Assembly (NCBI GenBank): GCA_023405135.1
Contig: JAEXYZ010000107.1
Location: 1 to 21,407, forward strand
Direction: 5' to 3'
Source: Bacillota bacterium
GTDB taxonomy: Bacteria; Bacillota; Bacilli; Bacillales_A; Planococcaceae
Length of the DNA stretch: 21,407 bases
The position numbers and the translations under genes are program-made. The notes under the pieces are model-generated. The model worked only from the letters and a program-made list of their open reading frames with translations. It made no database searches and was not told where the DNA came from. Position 1 is the first letter of the stretch. The number at the start of each line of letters is the position of its first letter. Below are positions 1 to 8,250 of this stretch, one piece after another.

Positions 1-317
1 AATTGATTCGACACCAATAACAGTAGGGAAATTTAGGAAGGCTGGCAAGGCTTTTTTTACACAAATTAAGTGCAAAGTTATGTACTAATTTCTTTCATAA
101 CTCTGCACTTCTATTTTGCAATAAACATGGATATAGTTTTTAGATCGTAGCATGACAGTAATAGCAATAAACCTTCTTACTTTTATTTAATTTTAAACAT
201 ATACCATCTTTTCTAATTTTTATTTATGAAACAATCACACATTACATTTTAATGTTACTAATAGCAATAGTTAAAATTAACGAGATAGAATATTGAAAAA
301 AATAATATTAAAAATAC
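1..317. other. AT-rich intergenic DNA before tRNA-Asn
   Basis: No coding sequence with a credible ribosome binding site is visible on either strand. The only structure seen is the inverted repeat at 68-110, listed separately. The gene upstream of the window is not visible. Confidence 0.6.
68..110. repeat. 15-bp inverted repeat (stem-loop)
   Basis: Arms 68-82 and 96-110 are complementary with one mismatch around a 13-nt loop. The stem is AT-rich and followed by only a short T-rich stretch, so it could be a weak terminator for a gene left of the window or a small palindromic repeat. Confidence 0.55.
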
Positions 318-345
318 TTGCATAATTAGACGATATGGATATAAT
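318..345 (+). promoter_or_regulatory. Sigma-A promoter of tRNA-Asn
   Basis: A TTGCAT -35 box (318-323) and a perfect TATAAT -10 box (340-345) are separated by 16 nt. The predicted transcript start lies near 352, about 32 nt before the tRNA, so the tRNA appears to be transcribed independently. Confidence 0.7.
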
Positions 346-383
346 AATAAATGTACTTAAAAAAATATTTAATATATAAACGT

Positions 384-458
384 TCCGAAGTAGCTCAGTG
401 GTAGAGCAACCGGCTGTTAACCGGTTGGTCGTAGGTTCGAGTCCTACCTTCGGAGCCA
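384..458 (+). tRNA. tRNA-Asn (GTT)
   Basis: The acceptor stem 384-390 pairs with 448-454, followed by discriminator G455 and an encoded CCA (456-458). The anticodon stem ACCGG/CCGGT encloses a loop with anticodon GTT at 416-418. The D-arm and the TTCGAGT T-loop are intact. It stands alone with its own promoter and is followed at once by T-rich DNA. Confidence 0.97.
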
Positions 459-723
459 TTTTTTTGTCCTTTTTTACTTAATTACACCTAATAAATTACC
501 CCTCCTAGTCATTCAAACATATTTACCCTTTAGTTTTGCTAGCCACAAATGTTAATACCAACTTACAGTTCAAATCAATCATAAGAAGATGGTATTTTTT
601 CAAACGATTAAAATTTCCCAAATTGAGTATGTAAACAAAATTTTTATAGTAAGAAAGTTTTTGTTATACATAAATATCTTGAAATATTAGTTGATAGAGG
701 AAAAATAGTTTTTTAATAAAATT
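459..723. other. Empty AT-rich spacer
   Basis: No ORF with a start and ribosome binding site and no clear RNA structure was found between tRNA-Asn and the terminator at 724. T-runs directly after the tRNA (about 459-475) may help end its transcript. Confidence 0.5.
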
Positions 724-771
724 TAAAACAAAACCCATTACGAAAGTTTTATCGTAACGGGTTTTGTTTTA
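724..771. terminator. Long stem-loop terminator, probably bidirectional
   Basis: Arms 724-742 and 753-771 form a 19-bp stem with a single mismatch. The stem has A-rich 5' and T-rich 3' flanks, so it could act on both strands. It separates the tRNA-Asn unit from the transporter operon. Confidence 0.8.
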
Positions 772-823
772 GGAAAAAAAGTATAAAAAAAGAAAAAACA
801 TATCATAAAATAGAAGATTATTA

Positions 824-853
824 AATATATATTAAGAATGGAATATATATTAA
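824..853. repeat. Two 12-bp direct repeats, each containing a palindrome
   Basis: AATATATATTAA occurs at 824-835 and again at 842-853, start-to-start distance 18 bp. Each copy contains the perfect palindrome AATATATATT. The pair ends about 43 bp before the first transporter gene, where an operator would sit. The sequence is low-complexity AT, so chance is possible. Confidence 0.4.
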
Positions 854-895
854 TTACTGGTAAGTAAAATTTGTAATTTGAATGGGGGATATGGT

Positions 896-1669
896 TTGGA
901 GAGGATATTAGAAATAGAAAACATATCTTTACAATTTGGAGGAGTAAAGGCACTAGATAACGTCACCTATCATATAAACAAAGGCGAAATATTTTCATTA
1001 ATTGGGCCAAATGGTGCAGGAAAAACGAGTATGTTAAATTGCATTAGTGGATTGTATCAGCCAACAGGTGGTTCAATTCTATATAAAGGTAAAGACATTA
1101 CAAGGATGAAGCCTTATGAAAGAACTTCACTAGGGATTGCACGAGCATTTCAAAATATCGCTCTTTTTGCCCATATGTCTGTACTAGACAATTTAAAACT
1201 CGGAAAACATTCATTAATGGAATCAGGGCTGTTTAGCGGTGGGTTATATGTAGGAAAAGCATCTAAGGAAGAGATTAAACATCGTCAAGAAGTGGAGGAA
1301 GTAATTGAGTTTTTAGAGTTACAAGATATTCGTCATACTCCTGTAGGCACACTTCCATATGGCTTACAAAAACGGGTGGAGGTTGGTCGTGCATTAGCAT
1401 TGAAACCGGAGTTAATTTTACTAGATGAACCAATGGCTGGCATGAATAATGCGGAAAAAGAATTAATGTCTCGATTTATATTAGATATGCATGAAGTGAT
1501 GAACACAACCGTTGTCTTGATTGAGCATGATTTAGGTGTTGTCATGAGTTTATCTAATCATATTGCTGTACTGGACTTTGGTAAACAAATTGGATTCGGG
1601 ACTCCTAAAGAAATACAACAAAATCCAGAAGTTATAAAAGCTTATATAGGGGAAGAAACGGTGATATAG
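896..1669 (+). CDS. Branched-chain amino acid-type ABC transporter, ATP-binding protein (LivG family)
   Basis: This is a cytoplasmic ATPase subunit of a HAAT-family importer that would power uptake through the LivH/LivM-type permeases encoded downstream. Using the TTG at 896 gives 257 aa, with GGGGGA (884-889) placed 6 nt upstream as Shine-Dalgarno. An upstream in-frame TTG at 878 is possible but has no good ribosome binding site. Walker A GPNGAGKTS is at residues 37-45 and Walker B LILLDEP has D177/E178. The signature is LPYGLQKRVE, the slightly degenerate form usual in LivG proteins. The gene leads the operon and is followed after 13 nt by the acyl-CoA synthetase gene. The exact substrate cannot be read from the ATPase. 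Confidence 0.93.
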   Translation: MERILEIENISLQFGGVKALDNVTYHINKGEIFSLIGPNGAGKTSMLNCISGLYQPTGGSILYKGKDITRMKPYERTSLGIARAFQNIALFAHMSVLDNLKLGKHSLMESGLFSGGLYVGKASKEEIKHRQEVEEVIEFLELQDIRHTPVGTLPYGLQKRVEVGRALALKPELILLDEPMAGMNNAEKELMSRFILDMHEVMNTTVVLIEHDLGVVMSLSNHIAVLDFGKQIGFGTPKEIQQNPEVIKAYIGEETVI

Positions 1670-1682
1670 AGGGAGGCGAACT

Positions 1683-3614
1683 ATGGTAATAGAAAAAACT
1701 TTACCTGCTTTACTGGCGGAGCGTGCAAAACGTGATGCAAATACAGTTGCATTTAGACAGAAATATCTTGGAATTTGGAACGAAATTTCATGGGGAGACT
1801 ACTTGGCCAATGTTGAAAAATTAGCAGTTTCACTTTCAGAACAATATGATTTTAGAAGTGGTGAAACATTAGCCATCATAGGAGAAAACCGACCTCAGTG
1901 GCTCTATGCTCATATGGCTGTACAAAGTTTAGGTGGAATTTTAGTAGGTGTTTATCAAGAATCCTTACCAGATCAAATAAAATTTTATCTGAATGATTGT
2001 AAAGCAAGAATTGTTATAGTTGAAGATCAAGAACAAGTTGATAAGTTACTAGAAGTTGAAGACGAATTACCTTTAGTAGAACATATAATCTACTATAATA
2101 AACAAGGTTTACGTCACTACCAGCATCCTAAATTAACTTATATAGGTCTGCTATTAGAGAATGGAGAGAAATTGCTTAAGCAAAAAGGAGATTTTTTTGA
2201 GAACCAATTGAATTTGTTGTATAGTGATATGCCTGCAATAATTGCATACAGTGCAGCGACAAGTGGTCAACCTAAAGGAGTAAAATTAACTCATCATAAC
2301 TTAATTGAATCTGCTAAAAACTTATCACAAGTTGATGAAATGAAAAGAACAGATGATTATTTTTCATTTTTGCCACTTTCGTGGGTTCATGAGCATGTGA
2401 TGAGTATCGTTATGCCTTTAATAGTTGGTATGGTCGTTAATTTTCCAGAAAAACCGCATACCGTTATAGGTGATTTGAGAGAAATTGGCCCCCATACATT
2501 ATTGGCAACGCCTCGTGTTTACCAATCATTAATGGCGGATTTCCAAATACGAATGGAAGGAGCAAGCTGGTTTAAGCGAAAGTTATACAATTTGTTTAAA
2601 AAGTATGGAGAAAAACAAGCTCTTTTTAAATTAGAAAATAAACCTCCATCCTTACTCGATAAAATGATGTATACACTCGGAGACATGATTATGTTTAGTG
2701 CGATACGAGACCATTTAGGGCTTGCTCGTATAAAAAGAGCCTATGTTGCTGGCGCAGCTATTCAATCTGATGCCTTCTACTTTTACCATAGTATAGGGGT
2801 GAATTTGAAGCAAACATATGGAGGTACAGAAGTAACAGGTATTGCATTAGTTCAAAATGATAATGCCATAAAAGCAGGGAGCTCAGGTGTTCCAATACCA
2901 AATACAAAAGTAATGATTGGCAATGATGGTACAGTATATTTAAAAAATAATGCTATTTTTTCAGAGTATTTGAACGAAGCAGATCGAAAATTAATTGAAG
3001 ATGGTTGGATTTCTCTAGGTGACAAAGGATATTTAGATGATGATGGACACCTGTTCATTTTAGATCGACAAGAGGATATTATTACCGATTTAGAGGGAGA
3101 ACCAATTTACCCTAGATTTATAGAAAATAAGTTGAAATCCATTCCTTATATACAAGAAGCAATATGTTTCGGAAAAAATAAACCGTATCTAACAGCAATA
3201 TTAAATATCGATATAAACAGTGTTGGTCGTTGGGCAGATAAAAACCGCATATCATATACCGAATATTCTGAATTATCTGCAAAAATGGAGGTCATTCATT
3301 TAATTGAGGGAGAGGTTAGAAAATTAATGAATGAGCTTTCTTTCAATGAAAGGATAAAGAAATTTGTTATTTTAAATAAACAATTTACTGCAAATCAAGG
3401 TGAATTAACAAGAACTTTAAAAATTAGAAGGAACTTTGTAGAAAAGAAATATGAAAAAATAATTGAAGCAATGTACACAAACGCAAAAGAAGTCTCTTTA
3501 ACTACTTTTATTAATAATGAATCCATTGAAAATAGTAGTTTACAAATAGTCCAATTATCAAATAGTGAGGAGGTAGCATTCGTTAATGATATTCTTCTTC
3601 CAAATGCTCATTAA
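1683..3614 (+). CDS. AMP-binding long-chain-type acyl-CoA synthetase (ANL superfamily)
   Basis: The 643-aa protein should activate a carboxylic acid to its acyl-adenylate and then its CoA thioester. The ANL phosphate-binding motif (SAATSGQPKGVKLTH) is at about residues 190-204, followed by the YGGTEVTG adenine-binding motif and the hinge region GDKGYLDDDGHLFILDRQED. The C-terminal GELTRTLKIRR segment matches the FadD15/ACSBG-type pattern and places a candidate catalytic lysine at K580. Length fits that long form better than the ~550-aa FadD type. It has a strong GGGAGG ribosome binding site and its last 29 nt overlap the permease gene, so translation is probably coupled. Being embedded in a Liv-type transporter operon suggests that it activates the imported compound. 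Its chain-length preference is unknown. Confidence 0.92.
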   Translation: MVIEKTLPALLAERAKRDANTVAFRQKYLGIWNEISWGDYLANVEKLAVSLSEQYDFRSGETLAIIGENRPQWLYAHMAVQSLGGILVGVYQESLPDQIKFYLNDCKARIVIVEDQEQVDKLLEVEDELPLVEHIIYYNKQGLRHYQHPKLTYIGLLLENGEKLLKQKGDFFENQLNLLYSDMPAIIAYSAATSGQPKGVKLTHHNLIESAKNLSQVDEMKRTDDYFSFLPLSWVHEHVMSIVMPLIVGMVVNFPEKPHTVIGDLREIGPHTLLATPRVYQSLMADFQIRMEGASWFKRKLYNLFKKYGEKQALFKLENKPPSLLDKMMYTLGDMIMFSAIRDHLGLARIKRAYVAGAAIQSDAFYFYHSIGVNLKQTYGGTEVTGIALVQNDNAIKAGSSGVPIPNTKVMIGNDGTVYLKNNAIFSEYLNEADRKLIEDGWISLGDKGYLDDDGHLFILDRQEDIITDLEGEPIYPRFIENKLKSIPYIQEAICFGKNKPYLTAILNIDINSVGRWADKNRISYTEYSELSAKMEVIHLIEGEVRKLMNELSFNERIKKFVILNKQFTANQGELTRTLKIRRNFVEKKYEKIIEAMYTNAKEVSLTTFINNESIENSSLQIVQLSNSEEVAFVNDILLPNAH

Positions 3615-4470
3615 TGGGATAGTTGTCGGAAGTATTTATGGTCTGGTAGCGTTAGGGTTTGTCTTAATTTACCGTTCAAGTGGAGCTTTGAATCTTGCAA
3701 ACGGAGAATTTGTTATTTTCGGACCATATATTTGTTTAATGCTCATGACTGCATTAAAGGTTCCATTTTTAGTTGCATTACTAATTACATTATTATTTAG
3801 TGCTATTCTTGGTCTAGTAGTTGAGCGACTAGTCGTTCGGCCTTTACAAAATGCACCGGTTATTTCCGTTATTATGGCGACAATTGGATTATCAAGCTTA
3901 CTTGCAGGTGCTGTTCATATGATTTGGGGACATTCCACAAAAGCGTTTCCACCAGTGTTCCCACAGACACCTTTAAATATTGGCGGAATTGTTGTAACAC
4001 CGGTCTATTTATGGTCATTCATTGTCGTATTAGTGTTATTAATTATTTTCTCAATATTCTTCAAGTATTCCAAAATCGGTCTTGCCATTCGTGCTGTTGC
4101 AGATGATCAACAGGCCGCTTCATCAATGGGTATGAGTGTAAAATTTGTTTATGCAGCAACATGGACAATTGCAGCAATAGTTGCAGCAATTGGAGGAGTA
4201 TTAATGGGAAATATTAATGGTGTTAGTCCGACAATGGCATCTATTGGCTTAACAGTATTACCTGTTGTTATTTTAGGTGGTTTGGATAGTGTACTTGGAG
4301 CAATTATTGGTGGTTTTGCAATTGGAATATTGCAGAACATGGCTGGTGGTTATTTAGATCCACTAGTTGGTGGAGGCTTAAAGGATGTCGTTCCATTTAT
4401 TATTGTACTTTTAATTTTAATGTTAAAACCACATGGCTTATTTGGTAGTCGTGGAATTGAGAGGGTGTGA
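3586..4470 (+). CDS. Branched-chain amino acid-type ABC transporter permease (LivH family)
   Basis: This 294-aa integral membrane protein has about eight hydrophobic segments and forms one half of the transmembrane channel. The N-terminus (LINGIVVGSIYGLVALGFVLIYR) is typical of LivH. The conserved cytoplasmic loop GLAIRAVADDQQAASSMG, about residues 165-182, is the EAA-like contact site for the ATPases. The end, LKPHGLFGSRGIERV, is also typical. The ATG at 3586 lies inside the synthetase gene and is preceded by GAGGAGG (3567-3573). The 12-nt spacing is rather long, but no better in-frame start is visible. The stop overlaps the ribosome-binding region of the second permease gene. Confidence 0.93.
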   Translation: MIFFFQMLINGIVVGSIYGLVALGFVLIYRSSGALNLANGEFVIFGPYICLMLMTALKVPFLVALLITLLFSAILGLVVERLVVRPLQNAPVISVIMATIGLSSLLAGAVHMIWGHSTKAFPPVFPQTPLNIGGIVVTPVYLWSFIVVLVLLIIFSIFFKYSKIGLAIRAVADDQQAASSMGMSVKFVYAATWTIAAIVAAIGGVLMGNINGVSPTMASIGLTVLPVVILGGLDSVLGAIIGGFAIGILQNMAGGYLDPLVGGGLKDVVPFIIVLLILMLKPHGLFGSRGIERV

Positions 4471-4474
4471 TGGT

Positions 4475-5536
4475 GTGAGAAATTTAGTAGTTAGAGAATG
4501 TGGAAAATATAAAACCTCTTATAAAGATGACATGAAATTATTTGGGACTATTAGTGACAAAGTAAAATGGATTACGCTAATTTTACTATTATTAGCATTA
4601 CCTCTCTTTGTATCAAACTATTGGATTGGGTTAATTACGCTTTGTACAATTTCTGCAATTGGCGCAATTGGATTAAATATTTTAACTGGTTTTACTGGTC
4701 AGATTTCTATTGGTGTTGGAGCTTTCTTAGGAGTTGGAGGGTATACAACAGCTATTTTAACGACAACATACGGAATAAGTTTTTGGGTATCGCTTCCGAT
4801 TGCTGGGATCGTTACAGCCTTAGTAGGTGGTTTATTCGGTATTCCAGCTTTACGTCTAAAAGGCTTGTATTTAGCAATTGCCACATTGGCGGCACAAGTA
4901 ATAATTTTATTTATTATTAGTCGTTGGGATAATGTAACTGGTGGTACTGCTGGGATGGTATTAAGTCGTCCAAAGATTGGTAACTTTTTGTTATCAACAA
5001 ACACATCTTACTATTATTTAAGTATCGTAATTTTATTAGTAACAGTGCTCTATGCAGTGAATTTATTAAGAACACGAGTAGGGCGTGCTTTTTTAGCAGT
5101 ACGAGATCGCGATATTGCAGCACAAATAATGGGGATTAATTTGTTTTATTATAAAGTGTTAGCGTTTATTATTAGCTCCTTCTTTGTTGGAATTGCTGGG
5201 GCACTGCTGGCACATTATACGATGATTGTGAGTCCGGAATTATACAATATTCAAGTGTCTATTCAATATTTAGCGATGGTTCTAATCGGGGGATTAGGTA
5301 GTGTTTTAGGTTCAATTTTAGGAGCAGTATTTATTACGTTATTACCTGTTGGATTAAGTACGATTATTGATTTTTTAACTATTTTCATGCCAGAGATGTA
5401 TCAGCTTTTATCAGCGTTTAAAGAATTTGTCTTTGGTATTGTCATAATTTTATTTTTAATTTTCGAACCAGGTGGCTTAGCTCATATATGGATGAACATG
5501 AAGAAATATTTTAAGCTATGGCCGTTTTCGTATTAA
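4475..5536 (+). CDS. Branched-chain amino acid-type ABC transporter permease (LivM family)
   Basis: This is the second permease of the importer, about 353 aa with multiple membrane helices. Diagnostic LivM features are AIGAIGLNILTGFTGQISIG near the N-terminus, the loop GRAFLAVRDRDIAAQIMGI and the C-terminal FLIFEPGGLAHIW. The GTG at 4475 is preferred because GAGGG (4461-4465) is 9 nt upstream and the preceding gene ends at 4470. An in-frame ATG at 4433 would lie entirely within the livH-type gene and would add a non-conserved extension. About 30 polar residues precede the first helix. A 56-nt gap leads to the binding-protein gene. Confidence 0.92.
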   Translation: MRNLVVRECGKYKTSYKDDMKLFGTISDKVKWITLILLLLALPLFVSNYWIGLITLCTISAIGAIGLNILTGFTGQISIGVGAFLGVGGYTTAILTTTYGISFWVSLPIAGIVTALVGGLFGIPALRLKGLYLAIATLAAQVIILFIISRWDNVTGGTAGMVLSRPKIGNFLLSTNTSYYYLSIVILLVTVLYAVNLLRTRVGRAFLAVRDRDIAAQIMGINLFYYKVLAFIISSFFVGIAGALLAHYTMIVSPELYNIQVSIQYLAMVLIGGLGSVLGSILGAVFITLLPVGLSTIIDFLTIFMPEMYQLLSAFKEFVFGIVIILFLIFEPGGLAHIWMNMKKYFKLWPFSY

Positions 5537-5592
5537 AGAACCTGGAGAGAAATTAAATAAGAAAAAGTTTTTAAAACAAGGGGGAGTTTGTA

Positions 5593-6852
5593 GTGAGGAA
5601 AAAAGGGGAAATTTTGTGGGGATTCATAGGTTTAATGATGTTACTTTTATTAGCAGCGTGCGCGGAAGATGGGGCAACAACTGCGCCGGCTAGTAACTCA
5701 CCAGGTAATTCATCAACTGTACCAACAACCGCAGATCCTAATAATCGTACAGTTGTAGTTGGTGGTCTATACGATATTACGGGAGGCACAGGTGATGTTG
5801 GAACACCATATGCTGAAGGGGAACAAGCATACTTTGAATATTTAGAGGCTAAAGGTGGAATAGAAGGTTTAAACCTTGTGTTAACAGGTAAAGATTATGC
5901 TTACTCAATTCCGGAAGCACAAAAAATATATCAGGAATTACGAGATAAGGAAAAAGCTGCTGCAATCTTAGGTTGGGGTACTGGTGATACCGAAGCCCTT
6001 CGCCAACAAGTAGCGACAGATCAATTACCATTTTTCTCAGCTTCATATTCTGAAAGTTTAAAGAATACAAAAGAAAGTCCATATAATTTCTTGATAGCAG
6101 CTTCATATTCTGACCAAGGGCGTGCAGTTTTAAAATGGATTAAAGACAATCATGATGGAGATAACCCAACAGTGGCATTACTCTATAATGATACGGCATT
6201 TGGTCGTTCACCAGTTGAAGATATAAAAGCATATGGAAAGGAAATTGGAGTTGAAGTGGTAGACGAGCAAGTAATAGATGTACAGGCAACAGAAGCTCAA
6301 TCTCAATTATTAAATATGGAAAAGAAGAATCCAGATTATGCAATAATTCAACAAACTTGGGCAGCAACATCAACAATTTTACGCGATGCAAAAACATTAG
6401 GAATAGATACTCAATTTATCGGATTAAACTGGGCTTCAGGTGAAGGAGTTATTGATATCGTAGGAGCTGATATTGCAGAAGGTTATATTGGTATTTTATC
6501 GCACGCATTCCCATATGAAGAGCAACCAGGTATGGCTGAAATTAAAGAATATTTAGATTCAAAAGGTATGACAATTGATGATATTGATCAAAAATTTGTT
6601 CAAGGTTGGAGTGCTGCAAAAATCATGGCAGCTGGTATTCAAGCTGCTGCGGAAAAATACCCTGAAGGTGATTTTACTGGGCCTCAAATTCGTGAAGGTA
6701 TCGAGTCTCTACAAAACTTCGATTTAGGTGGCTTAGGTGCAAATGTATCATTTAGTGCTGACAATCATGCAGGTACTGAGATGACGCGCTTAGGTATAGT
6801 AAAAGGCGGTAAATGGGAGCAACTAACTGATTATTTCAGTTATAAAGATTAA
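5593..6852 (+). CDS. ABC transporter substrate-binding lipoprotein (LivK/HAAT type, periplasmic-binding-protein fold I)
   Basis: The 419-aa protein begins MRKKGEILWGF, then a hydrophobic stretch and a lipobox LAAC with the lipidated cysteine at C23. It is therefore an exported lipoprotein anchored on the outer face of the membrane. A Ser/Thr/Pro/Asn-rich linker (about residues 24-50) leads to the receptor domain, which opens VVVGGLYDITGGTGDVGTPYAEG, as in Leu/Ile/Val-binding proteins. It should capture the ligand for the importer. The GTG start has GGGGGAG (5580-5586) 6 nt upstream. The N-terminal domain lacks an obvious canonical glycine/serine amino-acid motif that I can assign, so the ligand may not be an amino acid. 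A hairpin follows in the intergenic region. Confidence 0.92.
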   Translation: MRKKGEILWGFIGLMMLLLLAACAEDGATTAPASNSPGNSSTVPTTADPNNRTVVVGGLYDITGGTGDVGTPYAEGEQAYFEYLEAKGGIEGLNLVLTGKDYAYSIPEAQKIYQELRDKEKAAAILGWGTGDTEALRQQVATDQLPFFSASYSESLKNTKESPYNFLIAASYSDQGRAVLKWIKDNHDGDNPTVALLYNDTAFGRSPVEDIKAYGKEIGVEVVDEQVIDVQATEAQSQLLNMEKKNPDYAIIQQTWAATSTILRDAKTLGIDTQFIGLNWASGEGVIDIVGADIAEGYIGILSHAFPYEEQPGMAEIKEYLDSKGMTIDDIDQKFVQGWSAAKIMAAGIQAAAEKYPEGDFTGPQIREGIESLQNFDLGGLGANVSFSADNHAGTEMTRLGIVKGGKWEQLTDYFSYKD

Positions 6853-6954
6853 AAGTTATTAAAATCTTTCAGCAGACATTTATTAAATCCGTGTTACTTC
6901 TTCATAAGTGATGGGGAGTGATAGTCTAACTTAAATTTGATGTTTTTTATAAGA

Positions 6955-6988
6955 GAAGACTATTCCATATTGTTTTGGGGTAGTCTTC
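6955..6988 (+). promoter_or_regulatory. Intercistronic hairpin between binding-protein and second ATPase genes
   Basis: Arms 6955-6966 and 6977-6988 form a 12-bp stem with two G-U pairs around a 10-nt loop. No T-run follows, so it is less likely to be a full terminator. It may protect the abundant binding-protein mRNA or reduce read-through. Confidence 0.5.
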
Positions 6989-7075
6989 AAATTTATAAAG
7001 TATATAAATTTCGCGAATGAAACGAATTGAAAGTTTGTGAATCTCTTAAAAATTATATAGAAGGGAGTTTGTAAC

Positions 7076-7858
7076 ATGCTCCGTGTTAATAATTTAGAAG
7101 TGGTATACCAAAAAATAATTCTTGCATTAAGAGGAATATCGTTAGATGTACCCGAAAGAAAAATTGTAGCATTACTAGGAAGCAATGGTGCTGGAAAATC
7201 TACTACGTTAAAAGCTATTTCAGGTTTGCTAGTGGGTGATGGTGGTCAAATTACAAGTGGTAGTATTGAGTTTCAAGGGCAAGTAATTAATGGGATTACA
7301 CCAGATGCACTTGTTCGAAAAGGAATATTTCTAAGCATGGAAGGACGTCGTATATTTAAAGGCTTAACTGTTGAAGAAAATTTAACCGCTGGTGCATATA
7401 CAAGAAAAGACCGTTCAAATATTAAAAAAGATATTGAGAAAATATATGAATATTTCCCAAAACTAAAAATGCTTCAAAATAGAAAGGCAGGATTTTTATC
7501 AGGTGGTGAGCAACAAATGCTTGCTATCGGTAGAGGCTTAATGGCAAAGCCGAAGTTGCTATTATTAGATGAGCCTTCATTAGGAATTGCACCGTTGCTT
7601 GTTAAAGAAATATTTCAAAATATAAAAAGAATTAATCAAGAAGAAGGTATGTCAATTCTTGTGGTGGAACAAAATGCAAATGTCGCCCTTTCCATTGCGG
7701 ATTATGGATACATTATGGAAAATGGACGTGTCGTTATGCACGGAGAGTCGGCAGAAATATTAGCAAATAAAGATATTAGTGAACATTATTTAGGAATAGG
7801 TAAGGAACAAGGAGAGAATAATAAGACTTTTCGCCGACGACAACGAGTCATTTGGTGA
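7076..7858 (+). CDS. Branched-chain amino acid-type ABC transporter, ATP-binding protein (LivF family)
   Basis: This is the second ATPase of the importer, 260 aa and cytoplasmic. Walker A GSNGAGKST is at residues 35-43, the ABC signature LSGGEQQ at about 141-147, and Walker B LLLLDEP has D165/E166. An H-loop-like histidine is absent. The VVEQNA sequence at that position is the form usual in LivF, not a defect. The basic tail (KTFRRRQRVIW) is shared by relatives found next to acyl-CoA synthetases. The ATG has AAGGGAG (7061-7067) at good spacing. A 223-nt gap containing a hairpin separates it from the binding-protein gene, so it may have reduced or separate expression. Confidence 0.93.
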   Translation: MLRVNNLEVVYQKIILALRGISLDVPERKIVALLGSNGAGKSTTLKAISGLLVGDGGQITSGSIEFQGQVINGITPDALVRKGIFLSMEGRRIFKGLTVEENLTAGAYTRKDRSNIKKDIEKIYEYFPKLKMLQNRKAGFLSGGEQQMLAIGRGLMAKPKLLLLDEPSLGIAPLLVKEIFQNIKRINQEEGMSILVVEQNANVALSIADYGYIMENGRVVMHGESAEILANKDISEHYLGIGKEQGENNKTFRRRQRVIW

Positions 7859-7976
7859 ATTAACTTTATAATTGTTTAAAATGAAATATTTTTGAGAAGC
7901 TGAGGAATATAAAAGTTGATGAGTTATGGAAATTTAGTTTGAGAAATTCAACTACTTTGTTCAAAATGTTTTCTAA

Positions 7977-8046
7977 CCATGTGGGGAAAGCCTGCTGAAA
8001 ACTAGCTAATAGTTGTCATTTCGTAGGAATCTCCCCCTTTCAATGG
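7977..8046 (+). ncRNA. Candidate structured-RNA relic, resembling an IS605/TnpB element right end (omega-RNA-like)
   Basis: Four nested pairings can be drawn: CCAT 7977-7980 with ATGG 8043-8046, GGGGA 7983-7987 with TCCCC 8032-8036, CCTGC 7991-7995 with GTAGG 8023-8027, and AACTA 8000-8004 with TAGTT 8010-8014. The segments AAGCCTGCTGAAAACTAGC and CGTAGGAATCTCCC resemble, from memory, the conserved right ends of IS200/IS605-family elements that carry TnpB. No tnpB or tnpA gene is present here, so this would be an orphan fragment. The resemblance is recall and has not been tested. Confidence 0.3.
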
Positions 8047-8064
8047 AAAATTGAATATTTTTTT
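8039..8064 (+). terminator. Possible weak terminator after the transporter operon
   Basis: A 6-bp stem TTCAAT/ATTGAA (8039-8044 with 8050-8055) is followed by a T-rich tract (8058-8064). It lies about 180 nt downstream of the last transporter gene and just before the tRNA promoter. The stem is short and weak. Confidence 0.4.
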
Positions 8065-8073
8065 GAAAAGGGG

Positions 8074-8102
8074 TTGCAGGTTATTAAATTTAATGTTATT
8101 AT
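8074..8102 (+). promoter_or_regulatory. Promoter of the tRNA array
   Basis: A TTGCAG -35 box (8074-8079) and a TATTAT -10 box (8097-8102) are spaced 17 nt apart. The predicted start is near 8109, about 23 nt before tRNA-Glu. The four tRNAs downstream are tightly spaced and share one terminator. Confidence 0.6.
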
Positions 8103-8131
8103 AACAATTGTCCGATTGAGACAATAAGTTT

Positions 8132-8206
8132 GGCCCGTTGGTCAAGTGGTTAAGACACCGCCCTTTCACGGCGGTAACACGAGTTCGAATCTCGTACGGG
8201 TCACCA
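8132..8206 (+). tRNA. tRNA-Glu (TTC)
   Basis: The acceptor stem 8132-8138 pairs with 8196-8202 (one G-U), followed by discriminator A8203 and encoded CCA. The anticodon stem CCGCC/GGCGG flanks TTC at 8165-8167. It is first in the array. Confidence 0.97.
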
Positions 8207-8250
8207 ATTTTACTTTAACAAAATAATTTAGAGAACACTTGTCTTATAAT

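Noticed and set aside
277..459. Minus-strand 60-aa ORF overlapping tRNA-Asn
   Set aside because: It reads through the reverse complement of the tRNA; the N-terminal half is the translated tRNA sequence.
384..720. tRNA-Asn as an integration site of a genomic island
   Set aside because: No repeat of the tRNA 3' end and no integrase gene are present in the window.
738..953. Minus-strand 71-aa hydrophobic ORF before the transporter operon
   Set aside because: It overlaps the terminator and the start of the first ATPase gene, lacks a ribosome binding site, and its composition reflects AT-rich DNA.
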